Below are positions 12,841 to 23,099 of a stretch of DNA of 64,000 nt, piece after piece. The notes beneath the pieces are model-generated. The model ran no database searches. It saw only the letters and a program-made list of their open reading frames with translations, and was not told where the DNA came from. Made by a program: the position numbers and the translations under genes. Source of the stretch: Serripes groenlandicus (lineage: Eukaryota > Mollusca > Bivalvia > Cardiida > Cardiidae); NCBI GenBank assembly GCA_031761405.1, contig JASEVX010000010.1, positions 12,539,918-12,603,917 of the forward strand, written 5' to 3'. The first letter of the stretch is position 1. Each line of letters opens with the position of its first letter.

Positions 12841-13000
12841 ACATAATTGAGTCTTCCCACTATTCCATTTGGATGTAACCGTTATTCTCAGACTCCAAGG
12901 ACACCCTGTCCGTCTTACCAACAAATAACTCCGGAAACCTGGCACTCGATTGATCTTTGCTTTAGTCCTTTACTCTTTCTTTCGATTATAATTATTTGCA

Positions 13001-13270
13001 CCGGTAGCACAGTCGGTAACGACGCCGGCTGTAAATCCAAGGGTTGTGAATTCGAACCCCAGCTAGGTCACCATTCGTTCCGACGATACACAAAGGCGTC
13101 TTTCGTCCTACACAAATGGTCTAACCGTCTATTTAGAAAAGCAGCCAGATGCTGGGAATGACAGTTTCGTGGAGTTCTAGTGTGGGAAAACTAGGAACCC
13201 ACATTATATGAACTGGCCGCCGTGATATAACTGAAGTACCGTTGAAAACGGCGTTAAACTCCAATCAATA
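13001..13270 (+). repeat. tRNA-derived SINE (family 1), nearly full
   Basis: Head: ccggtagcacagtcggtaac (A-box-like) and gtgaattcgaaccccagc (B-box-like). Body includes aaagcagccagatgctggga and gaactggccgccgtgatata. It ends with aaaacggcgttaaactcc and a short AT tail. The tRNA-like head would provide an internal pol III promoter. Confidence 0.85.
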
Positions 13271-13304
13271 TATTAATATATCAACAGTTATTTGCATGGA
13301 TGGG

Positions 13305-13662
13305 AGCGCGCCTGTACTGGTCCGTATTCACTTTAATCTAACGGAGTTGTTTTGGGGCGCTTTTACTGGTCCGTATTCACTTTAATCTAACATAGTTGTT
13401 TTGGGGCGCTTTTACTGGTCCGTATTCACTTTAATCTAACATAGTTGTTTTGGGGCGCTTTTACTGGTCCGTATTCACTCTTTAATCTAACAGAGTTGTT
13501 TTGGGGCGCTTTTACTGGTCCGTATTCACTTTAATCTAACATAGTTGTGTTGGGGCTCGTGTACTGGTCCGTATTCACTTTAATATAAAAGTGTTGTTTT
13601 GGGGCGCTTGTACTGGTCCGTATTCACTTTAATATAACAGAATTGTTTTGGGGCGCTTGTAA
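13305..13662. repeat. 49-bp minisatellite, about 7 copies
   Basis: The unit contains ggggcgcttttactggtccg followed by tattcactttaatctaacat; starts at 13354 and 13403 give the 49-bp period. Later copies change cgctttt to cgcttgt or ctcgtgt. No coding frame. Confidence 0.93.
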
Positions 13663-13669
13663 GTGAAAT

Positions 13670-14300
13670 CATTCGATGCTGAATTTGTAAAGAACAGAAC
13701 AGAACGTTTATTTTGACGTATACAAAGTGCATAGTCATTGACAAACATAAATACATAAACACAATATACAGACACGTATAAGGTTTAATATGTTTCTCTC
13801 TGGCTTCAATATATGCAGGACATGACACAATGAGATGGTAAACATGTTTTTCAACATAAACAGTATCTTTCATGGTTTCGAGTATCTGCCTGTTACGACT
13901 CTGAGATTATGTGCAGACATTTTTGGTCGCGTCATATTAACACGAAGATTTATAATTAAATTATCTGAATACGGCTCTTAATAAAACTTTGTTTAAACAG
14001 GGCATCTTCTATTAGTGGGGAGATTTTATTAACAGTACTGCGCCAGTGCTGAATAAAACAGTCCACAACACGTGTTTTAAAAATAGTATGGAAGGAATTT
14101 TAGATCAACTGGATCCGATATAGCAAACATATTATACAACCCATACTCATCTACCACTTCCTTTACGTTTCTCTGTCACGTGGGTTTGTCCAGCTTTCTT
14201 TGAGGCTAAGTCCATTCCTTTTTTAGGAATATCAATATCAGACTGTTGAGTTGGTCAGCTAACAGTGTAGATCCTGATCAAACTGCGCAAATGCTGGTGG
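13670..14300 (-). pseudogene. LINE 3'-end fragment, reverse
   Basis: The reverse strand reads EKHVYHLIVSCPAYIEARE at about 13790-13850, like the His/Cys knuckle near the end of LINE ORF2. After it the reverse strand runs to an AATAAACG and a gttctgttctgttc tail (13690-13705 on the + strand as gaacagaacagaac). The upstream ORF2 part is not recognisable and the left limit is a guess. Confidence 0.55.
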
Positions 14301-15745
14301 CAAAGACTCCAGCAGGGTTACACAGCCATAACATGTAAAGTAAATATGTTCTTTATATCCTCCATAAATGAAGATTAAATACAAACATACATACATAGTA
14401 CGAAAAATAATAATTTAACAGTAAATAGTCCACATATTAGTTATTTACAGGTTGCTCGAAGAGACATACAAGTAATATCGAACATATGCAATTTAAGCAT
14501 GTGTGTATATGTGTGTTAAAGGGATTTTTTAGATGCATGGTTGTGGATGCAATAATGGAAAAGGATCATGATGATGGTGCAGGATAGTTACTTATTGCAC
14601 GCATCATACGCGACTATACCTGCATGCAAGTCCTTAACGAAACGAAACTCAAGGTATATCAGACGGCGCGAATGCTGCTCCAGCAGGGTTAAACAACTAT
14701 AACATGTAATATGGATTTGCTTGGCCGACCAAATCCCGTAGGCGGATTTATAAGCCGTCCTTTGCTTGACCCAGACGAGATTTGCTGACGCAATAAAGAT
14801 GTAGATCTCCAACGTGACCTTAACCAGTTCTGGCGACTGGATAATAATTGAATTATCATCAAGCTGCGTCGGCAAAAAGATAAAATGTTCTTGCATTGCC
14901 GTTTTGGTGTTAAAAATATAATATAAGCTGGGATCAAGAGTGCCTTCTGCTTTGTTACTTATAGTATTTAGTCGACTTTCGGTTAATCGAATACTAGATA
15001 TTGTTTAACTCGCTCCATCTCATGGAAAGGACTTCTCTTTGTTGCCTAGCTGTGACGTTATCAATGGATCGCTTTTAATAATAAAACATCTTAGGTATAA
15101 ATGAATTACAATGAGTCCTTCTCGATTTCGATTCACCGGATCGTAGTTATATGTTAATCATTTAAGAAGCAGACCTAAAACTGCGATGCAGTAGAAGCAT
15201 GGGTATCTATGATAAATGATCCTAATATAGACTGCTTTACAGAAGTTCTTTGACACCTTCTATGACTAATTGACGATCAGTGCAAACCAGTCTGCGAAGA
15301 CGTTCTGGTTTATTTGACGCTTTACTTGTCGCGAATTCATCACGGTAAGCTTTCGCAGATCTTAACCCTTTCCCTCATGCAGACGCATTTTGACGCAATA
15401 GCAGCAGACGACTTTTGAAAACATTGTGGCCATAGGGGAAATTGCTCATGATGAGCAATTTCTCCTTTGGCCACAATGTTTTCATCTTTAATTAACAATT
15501 AAGCTATCTTGTATGGAGATGTTTTAGGATTGTGTCACTATGTTCTCAAAGTCGTCTGCTGCAAAATGTATGTAGGAACGGAATAAGGTTGGGATGTAGG
15601 GCGTCCGACTGTATCCGTACAGTGGAGCAATCCGAAGGTTATCCGCGTTCCACTCCCGATGCTCAAATCGTCATGCATACAAACACGTAACTTGTGAAAA
15701 TCACATAGAAGTTTATTGTACATACTTGCAGCAACCTCTTCGTCT
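14300..15745. other. Intergenic repeats; no gene
   Basis: A phrase around gcaaatgctggtggc...ccagcagggttacacag (14287-14325) recurs at about 14667-14700 (gcgaatgctgctccagcagg), indicating a local diverged duplication or two copies of one repeat. A truncated hairpin of MITE family B sits at 15365-15490 (gaaattgctcatgatgagcaatttc). Reverse-strand frames at 14588-14937 resemble nothing I know. Confidence 0.4.
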
Positions 15746-15749
15746 GTGT

Positions 15750-15978
15750 ATTGGTTAGAGAGTCCTACTGGACAAGGATTCGATCCACAGTCGAGTAATA
15801 TATAAATATAAAAAATTTAAAGTGTGTTGATGTGGCTTCTCTCATTGGCGCGGGGACAGCATTACGACTGGCGCGTTGGTGTCTGGATAGGCTAACCACC
15901 TGTACTGGTGGTAATTTACCCGGGAAACTCCCCGATATACCGAATTGTTGTTGAAAACTGCGTAAAACACCTTTCAAA
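15750..15978 (+). repeat. SINE family 2 copy
   Basis: Decayed head with ttggttagagagtcc and aaggattcgatccacag. The body is gcattacgactggcgcgttg, then tgtactggtggtaatttacc, ending in tgaaaactgcgtaaaacacc. A second, headless copy follows at 16020. Confidence 0.65.
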
Positions 15979-16019
15979 CATACATTTCACTCGGATCGTC
16001 CATGGATCATACGAAATAC

Positions 16020-16195
16020 TTTTATAATGGCAGTAATGGCTGCCCTCCTTGGCGCTCAGGGTTATGGGGTTAGCATTACGACTGACTTGCTGGTGTCAGG
16101 ATAAATGGACCAGTAGTACCGGTAACTAACACAGGGAACGCCGTGATATAACTTAAAGATGGTTGAAAGAGGCGTAAACCACTCAACAATCAATC
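16020..16195 (+). repeat. SINE family 2 body, headless
   Basis: Runs from ggcagtaatggctgccctcc through gcattacgactgacttgctg and accagtagtaccggtaacta to gaaagaggcgtaaaccactc. This is the body shared with 25700, 31850 and 48085. Confidence 0.7.
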
Positions 16196-16199
16196 AGAT

Positions 16200-16875
16200 C
16201 ATCCATATTCCCGTGAAGCGGTACTTTAGCTTCAAGGTGGATTTATTTATAATTTCATATGGACCGCGTTTACCTATTTAGGGGTCTTAGTGACACTAAC
16301 CTTTGACATCATTTAGCATTACATTGGCTCAAAAATAAGTGGGGATACACCTTCAGTGTTGTTGTAAGAAAATGCATTCATGTATACATAAACATTATAT
16401 GTTGGGATAACGAGTGAAGCGGACGGTGGAGACTATGGTGAGACCGGGCGTATGCTCAGGCTTGCTTCAGTTATCACTGTGGGCATCTGCGTTGAAGACC
16501 CAATTCGCTAGACGCGGCTCGTTTATAAAAGTCCATCTATGCCAATTTATTTTTATGCTAGGTTAAGGTTTATTTACACTGATTGTATTTAATCTTTGAT
16601 GTTATCTTAACCGCGCTCAAAGCTTTAAATATTGATATATAAAATATGTAATGTTTTATTTTCATTTGTCGATTTACGCAAACTCATTGTTCGCAATTAT
16701 TTATGAACACCTGACACTATAAGCAGAACATACGTATAAACAAACGTTAAATCAAACATCCTTTATATTTCATTTACTTTGAAAAACATAATTTATTTGT
16801 GCAATTCCGAATATAAGCTGAATAAGATTTGTCCTTCTCACATGTATAAAGTTAATTGATTGATTTGATTGCATC
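16200..16875. other. Intergenic, minor repeat
   Basis: No gene seen. The stretch gaagacccaattcgctagacgcggctcg (16494-16521) resembles 22515-22545 (aggacccgattcgtctgacgcggctcg). A low-copy repeat of unknown type is therefore present in both places. Confidence 0.35.
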
Positions 16876-17140
16876 GCAGCTTTCAACGGTATTTCAATAA
16901 CATCACGGCGACCAGTTCACCTCACGTGTTTCCACGGCTTTCTCGCGCCAAGACTCCACACAATATTCTTGTCAACTGATCAGTTTCCCACATAAACCAT
17001 TTAGCCTATTGGTGGAAGACGTATGACGTTAGTGACAATGATGTGTGTCCACCATCGGGAAGAATGAATGGCCGAGCCGGAGTTCGAACCCACGTCCCCT
17101 CGATTGATAACCATCATCGTCAATGACTGAGCTGTCCTGA
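16876..17140 (-). repeat. SINE family 1, reverse
   Basis: Reverse-strand head around 17090-17140 (gactgagctgtcc on the + strand marks the A box, gagttcgaacccacg the B box). The 3' end is at 16876 (gctttcaacggtatttcaat). Confidence 0.75.
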
Positions 17141-17444
17141 TTCGATGTATAACTTTCTAATAGATCAACAACCTTCGTTCTATTCTTATGAAAACAATAA
17201 CTACAGACCAACCTGTTTTAGAGACCTACTAAGGGAAATACTGAAAGTGGTCTCTTAAGACAGATGGTTTCTCATTGAGGTGCATTTCGCGTGTGCGTTT
17301 GTGTGTCTGATGCATGCTGCATTGTTTTGTTACTAACAACAAATTAAAAAAAAATGTATGTTGTACTTATAATTTGAAATTTTATTTCATATTCATTTGC
17401 AAAATACAGTTACACATATAAGCATACTATAAAGGATTGTTTGG

Positions 17445-17728
17445 GGGTTTAACGCCGTTTTCAACAACCTGGCAGTCATATCACGGCGGCCAGTTCACAT
17501 ACTCATGCGTTTCCTGACCTTTTCACACCAGTACTCCACACAAAATACTTTCCAAGCAACTGCCTGCTTTTCCGCATATACTGTTAGCCCTTTGATGAAA
17601 GCCGAATGACGCACGTCACAGTGACCTTTGTCAAACGTCGGAAAGAATGTTGGCCGCCATCGAGCTGGGATTCGAACTCACAACCCCTGGATTGCCAGCC
17701 CGTGTCGCTACCGACTGAGTAACCGGTA
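17445..17728 (-). repeat. SINE family 1, reverse, nearly full
   Basis: On the + strand: gggtttaacgccgttttcaa at the 3' end and gggattcgaactcacaaccc for the B box. It closes with gctaccgactgagtaaccgg for the A box. It lies about 300 bp from the copy at 16876 in the same orientation. Confidence 0.85.
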
Positions 17729-17884
17729 TATAATATCAAGAAAAACGCGTTTACGTATTGAATTGAGTTGAACACATTTTGGGAAAACCGCAAACTCTAT
17801 TAAGTGATAAACAGTCCAATATATGACCCATGTTTCACGAGTGTTTTTAACAGCGCTTTAAAAAAAAAATGAGTCAATCTTGAC

Positions 17885-18032
17885 GTTTTACGCAGTTTTC
17901 AGCATTATTTCAGTTATTTCACGGTGACAGTTCACTTTTCCATGATCCCTGGGTAAACAAGCCAGTACTAGGCTAGAAAATGTGCCTTGCCCGAGGGCAA
18001 CTCAACCATGACCGTCGTGCGGCGACAGGTGT
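17885..18032 (-). repeat. SINE family 1 tail joined to a third tRNA-like repeat
   Basis: The first part (gttttacgcagttttcagca) is a family 1 3' end. From 17943 it switches to atgatccctgggtaaacaag and caagccagtactaggctag, which match the tRNA-like repeat at 54563. The junction suggests one repeat inserted in or truncated by the other. Confidence 0.55.
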
Positions 18033-18662
18033 AGATAAATACCGGCCATCTCATTCATGTAATCTATAATCTAACCAAAATGGACAATGCTGGTACGATT
18101 CAACAAACCTTCTTTGACCTAATGGCGAACAGTGCAGAGTCAGATTAATATGGGCAGATGTATAGGTTGATAATGTCGTTTTCAACAGTAGTCGCTTAGT
18201 AGTAACGGTCGAACACTTCTTCTTAATCCGAGGGTGACTATCAATCATTAGGCGAGAACATGTACCGTCTCTTAAAAAAAAAATCTGAAACAGAATACCC
18301 GTTTCCTCCTCGGCTTATGGAATAGAAATTCCACTTACCTAGAGTTAGTGTTCTTCCTTTCTGACTGGAAGATTCTTACAGATAAAATCCGCCGGTAATT
18401 TGCGAAATGTCTGTATATGGCACTATTATTCAGGGGTTGTAACATATACAAATGAATGTAACTATGACAGGCTCTCTGCTTTAAAGTAAAACACTTCAAC
18501 TATGTGCGTTCCAGATCAACGTGCGCATCTTATCTGGCCCTGCACTGTTTGACGATTCGTTATGGAAAGTTCCATAAAAACCATTAAAGCAACCTTTAAT
18601 GTTGAGGCATTTCGTTCACACACGTGTCATAATTACGCTTACTTAAGTAGGGCTCATATGTA

Positions 18663-19592
18663 TGATCTTCGTCAGACGATATCGGATCTTGTTTTGTCCA
18701 GCAAACACTGAATATGCTATCAGCATACATGCGTCCAGTCTAACCAAAGCTTCGTCAGACGATATCGGATCTTGTTTTTTTTTTTTTTTATCCAGCGAAC
18801 ACTGAATATGCTATCGGCATACACATGTACACTGCTTACAGTCTGACCAAAGTGTCGTCAGACGATATCAGATCTTGTTTTGTTTTGTCCAGCGAACACT
18901 GAATATGCTATCAGCATACATGTGTCCAGCCTGACTACAGCTTCCTCAGGCGATATCGGATCTTGTTTTCTCCAGCGAACACTGAATATCCTATCATCAA
19001 ACATGCATACATTCTGACCAAACCTCGTTAGACGTCATCGGATCTTATTTTCTTTGTCCAGCGAACACCGAATATGCTATCAGCATACATGCTTAAAGTC
19101 TTACCAAAGTTTCGTTAGACGATATCGGATCTTGTTTTGTCCAGCAAACACTGAATATGCTATCAGCATACATGCTTACAGTCTGACCAAAGTTTCGTTA
19201 GACGATATCGGATATTGTTTTGTCCAGCGAACACTGAATATGCTATCAGCATACATGCTTACAGTATGACCAAAGCCTCAGTAGACGATATCCGATCTTG
19301 TTTTGTTTTGTCCAGCGAACACTGAATATGCTTTCAGCTTATATGCGTACAGTCTGACCAAAGTTTCGTTAGACGATATCGGATCTTGTTTTGTTTTCTC
19401 CAGCAAACACTGACTATGCTATCAGCATACATGCTTACAGTCTGACCAAAGTATCGTCAGACGATATCGGATATTGATACGTACCTGCTTACAGTCTGAC
19501 CAAAGTGTCGCCAGACGATATCGGACATTGATTTGTTTTCTCCAGCGAACACTGAATATGCTATCAGCATACATGCGTACAGTCTGACCAAA
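18663..19592. repeat. 83-bp minisatellite, about 11 copies
   Basis: The unit includes cgtcagacgatatcggatct, ccagcgaacactgaatatgc, tatcagcatacatgcttaca and gtctgaccaaag. Spacing of 83 bp is seen between 19113 and 19196; other copies vary by small indels in the ttgttttgttttg part and one copy is shortened near 19470. Forward frames across it are artefacts. Confidence 0.93.
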
Positions 19593-19920
19593 CCTTTCAC
19601 TGCCCGCTTAGAGGTCAAATTACGCTAAATGCATCCGCGGGCCCCTTTGATCTACAGCCAAGTAGTGCGTAAACAGACTGCATTGGATATGTGACAATGG
19701 GTGTAAATTCTTTGTAAATATGTAGAGGATGAACTGGAACTGTTTGATTTGATCATTTTAGGTATGTTGACCTTGTGTGAAAGTGAAAGTAGAGTATGGG
19801 TAAACCCATTTTCAGCCTAGCTGGATTGTGGTAAAAAGGATGGTCCCCATCTTCACAGAGCGAGTTCTTTCTTGCATAATAAATGACCCCACATTTTCTA
19901 TGGATTATTTTAAAGGTAAG

Positions 19921-20894
19921 AAGTATCTCTTTTCAATGATATATGGTGTTCTACATGGGAAACGCTTAGAAAATGTGACAAACGAGGGTTGAAGCTGGTT
20001 GATTTACATGTAAACAAAGAAGGAATTTATTTGGTGTATTGTGACCTTAGAACAGACGTAGATGTAAATTATGACAATGAGAAACAAGTATATATATCCC
20101 CGATTGACTTCCCTCTTTTGTTCTATATTAGACACGACCGCTCGGACGGTTTGGGGATTGATTACAAACGCACAGCCTCAATCGAATCTACACTGTCTGC
20201 ATATAGTGTAATCTCTCCACGTGAACTTACAGGAAGCCGCTGTTCTTATGAGATGTTGATGTTTAAAGGTAAAAGCATTCTGGCAGCGGTTACAGGAAGC
20301 CGCTGTTCTTATGAGATGTTGATGTTTAAAGGTAAAAGCATTCTGGCAGCGGTTACAGGAAGCCGCTGTTCTTATGAGATGTTGATGTTTAAAGGTAAAA
20401 GCATTCTGGCCGCGGTTACAGGAAGCCGCTATTCTTATGAGATGTTGATGTTTAAAGGTGAAAGCATTCTGGCAGCGGTTACAGGAAGCCGTTGTTCTTA
20501 TGAGATGTTGATGTTTAAAGGTGAGAGCATTCTGGCAGCGGTTACAGGAAGCCGCTGTTCTTATGAGATGTTGATGTTTAAAGGTGAAAGAATTATGGCA
20601 GCGGTTACAGGAAGCCGCTGTTCTTATGAGATGTTGATGTTTAAAGGTGAAAGCATTCTGGCAGCGGTTACAGAACGCCGCTGTTCTTATGAGATGTTGA
20701 TGTTTAAAGGTGAAAGCATTCTGGCAGCGGTTACAGGAAGCACCTGTTCTTATGAGATGTTGATGTTTAAAGGTGAAAGCATTATGGCAGCGGTTACAGG
20801 AAGCCGCTGTTCTTATGAGATGTTGATGTTTAAAGGTAGAAGGATTCTTCTGATAGTAACACGTTTGAATGAAGGTCCTGTTAAAAAGCTTTAA
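19921..20894 (+). CDS. Candidate TNF-ligand-like terminal exon with ten in-frame 63-bp repeats
   Basis: The frame is open from 19920 to the stop at 20892-20894, with no in-frame ATG before the repeats, so it would be an exon or a pseudo-exon rather than a complete gene. The N-terminal 100 residues read ...WETLRKCDKRGLKLVDLH, VNKEGIYLVYCDL and later VYISPIDFPLLFYI. The pattern L.V...G.Y.VY followed by a hydrophobic strand is that of the TNF superfamily jelly-roll. From 20229 to 20858 a 21-residue unit (TGSRCSYEMLMFKGKSILAA + V) occurs ten times, resembling the TNF stretch 'F.L..GD.I.V.V'. After the last unit (RRILLIVTRLNEG) the frame ends; a +1 frame would give SNFFF, like the final TNF strand. 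No upstream membrane or stalk exon was found. TNF assignment is by eye only. Confidence 0.4.
20229..20858. repeat. 63-bp tandem repeat, 10 units
   Basis: The unit starts acaggaagccgctgttctta and ends attctggcagcggtt. Period 63 keeps the reading frame. Differences are mainly single bases, most of them changing the amino acid (AAA/GAA, CTG/ATG, AGC/AGA, CGC/ACC), so the array shows no sign of selection for synonymous change. The complementary strand is also open, a by-product of the period. Confidence 0.97.
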
Positions 20895-21065
20895 AAGGAG
20901 CAATTTCTTCTTTTCCTGTAATGTTATCCTCTTCATCCCAAGATTATCATTTCATATATCGATATATTTTAATTTATTGTCGTCAGATGTGGGAATAATT
21001 CATCTGTCATCCTAAGAGGTTTCTGTTTTGCAGTTGTGTCACTTTTGAAAGGATACACTGTATAG

Positions 21066-21315
21066 GAGCCGTTGTACTGTTATGTACTCTGCGTAATGTA
21101 TCGACACAGATCAGCCTGCGGAGTCCGCGCAGGCTAATCCGGACCGATACATTCCGTCTCAAGGAGATAGAGGTTTAAAGTAATGGTTCTTGAAACAGAA
21201 AATCCACAGGAGGCGAAAAGTGTCTGTCTTTGTCAGCCTGTGCGGCATTCTTAGGCTGATCCGGGTCGATACGTTACACAGTGTCCACATTTTTTCTTTC
21301 TTCATGGAATGGCTC
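21066..21315. mobile_element. MITE family A copy, left end damaged
   Basis: Left gagccgttgtactgttatgt has lost the cgagaaaac part; right tttcttcatggaatggctc is intact but diverged. The core (cagatcagcctgcggagtcc, ggaggcgaaaagtgtctgtc) matches the other copies. Confidence 0.8.
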
Positions 21316-22800
21316 ATGTTTTTAAGACCTAAACACATAATCTGACGAAAAATAAATCTGGCGCTTTGTAGCAATCCGTTTAGTAAGTTGATATTTTTTT
21401 CATTTGTGTATTGATTCCTTGTTAATTAAAGCTTTCAACAAAAAATAAAAATCCGATATTTTTATTATAAAAATTGGTATTACAAAACGGCGTCTTGATA
21501 TTCATGCATGTATTATGCAATATTTAATTCTCAATTTTCTTAAGTATGACTTTATTAACATTTGTACATAAGTTTCTTGTAATTTTAAGTTAAAATATAG
21601 AGTTTACTTCAACTCCATATTTTCACTGAACTTTATTCCAAAGCGGAGGGGGAATTAGGTCCAAATATTGTTCATATCAATGCTATGTATGTGTTGGACA
21701 AATATGTGTATGTATGCTTGATTTAATTTAAAAGATGGATATATTTTTTCTTTTGTGAATAAAATCTTGAATCTATGACTATATGACGGTGGTTATACAC
21801 TTCTAGTATATATATCCGAAGATATAGTTATGTCAATATGAAATATAGGCTTATGTGTACAGTGATGCAACGTTGGTTTCCTTACGCATGCACACACTTC
21901 TCCGTCCACATATGTACAATAAGACATCTAGATACAGATGCCTTAAAGTTTTTGAACTCCAGATTATAGATAGTAAAGTCAAAGTTTTAAAATTGTTCAA
22001 AAGTTGTCTCATAATTCTTCGATAAAATTAAAGTAATAATGTAACTTTCGAGTACAATAAACATCTAAAAATGGATCATTTATCTTTCATTTTTACCTGG
22101 GTAAACATACCCGGTATGCCAAACATTGTACATTTCCATGACTTTCAATTGACTTTCAATTGACAGTTTTTCAACATTTACTGGCAAAATAGTTTTGAAC
22201 TATTTATTACTTACTTGATGTCACTATTAGCAATATTTGCAGAAGTTTCAAAAAAAAAAAAAATCCCCATCTGGCACCTTTAAGACCCGAACGCGGTTGT
22301 ATAGATTATGATAGTAAGTTTTCATTTGTTTTAAACAATATTTTAATAAATACTTTCCAAAATACAAGTTATAAACATATTGACTAGGAACGAAAATAAA
22401 GCTACAGCTTATTTTAAATCTCTTCTCTTGTTTTTATTTGAAATAAGTATTCATTGTGCCGTGATGACCTGGAGGCGAATCCCACGTTGGTTATTTCAAA
22501 TCTGCTGACGCAAGAAGGACCCGATTCGTCTGACGCGGCTCGCTTGTATAACAGCCACGGGACTGAGATCGGACTAACCGGACGGGACGTTTGATCTGAT
22601 CAGAGTCCTCGTGCACAGCTAGATCAATCAATCAATCATTTGTCAGATAGACTTTACAGCAACCCAACAAGTGTCTGGTCAGTTTGTGAATCGATACAGT
22701 TTGATCAATACAATACAAACAATACACTGTATTTGTACATAAAGGCCATCTGATCATCAAAGAATATGTACAAATGTGCATAAATACTTATACAGATTTG

Positions 22801-22838
<38 letters not shown>

Positions 22839-23000
22839 TATAAAATGTTCAACAGATTGGACAGATATTACTATTATAATTGCATTACTGTTGTTAGCTA
22901 CTTTCTAAGTATTCGATCTCTGCAATTAAGGGGTTATTCTATTCATGCCATGGTCACCAACGTACGTATCAAAAGTTCAAAGTCATCGAAGCTCGTCATT
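21316..23000. other. Intergenic upstream of the metalloproteinase gene
   Basis: AT-rich with no gene recognised. It contains gccgtgatgacctgg...gacgcggctcgcttg (22458-22550), a low-copy repeat shared with 16494, a run of atcaatcaatcaatc (22623) and a TA microsatellite (22803-22838). Confidence 0.45.
22803..22838. repeat. (TA)n microsatellite
   Basis: Uninterrupted TA dinucleotides about 170 bp before the TATA box of the next gene. Confidence 0.95.
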
Positions 23001-23006
23001 GTCGGG

Positions 23007-23014
23007 TATATAAG
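23007..23014 (+). promoter_or_regulatory. Probable TATA box of the metalloproteinase gene
   Basis: TATATAAG stands 44 bp upstream of the ATG at 23051. A start site about 30 bp downstream would leave a 5' leader of only about 14 bases. Position and sequence fit a core promoter; no experiment backs it. Confidence 0.6.
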
Positions 23015-23050
23015 GAGGTATACCCTGTAAAATAATCAACGGCAGACAAA

Positions 23051-23099
23051 ATGATTCCGGCGGTTGTGATTGCGGTGTGTCTCTTGTACCAAGTTTCAG
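23051..23099 (+). other. Metalloproteinase exon 1: signal peptide
   Basis: ATG at 23051 opens [16 protein letters not shown], a short hydrophobic leader. The exon ends in phase 1 at a GTTAGA donor, giving Gly17 with exon 2. It is the first ATG after the TATA box. The 49-nt exon is too short for routine ORF detection. Confidence 0.8.

Noticed and set aside
12847..13161. 104-aa + frame
   Set aside because: Its second half is the SINE family 1 head and body. The first half shows no family resemblance or splice context.
20178..20936. 252-aa reverse frame with repeated FKHQHLIRTAASCNRCQNA
   Set aside because: Open only because the 63-bp unit lacks stops on both strands. Outside the repeat it has no recognisable sequence, while the + strand has the TNF-like lead-in.
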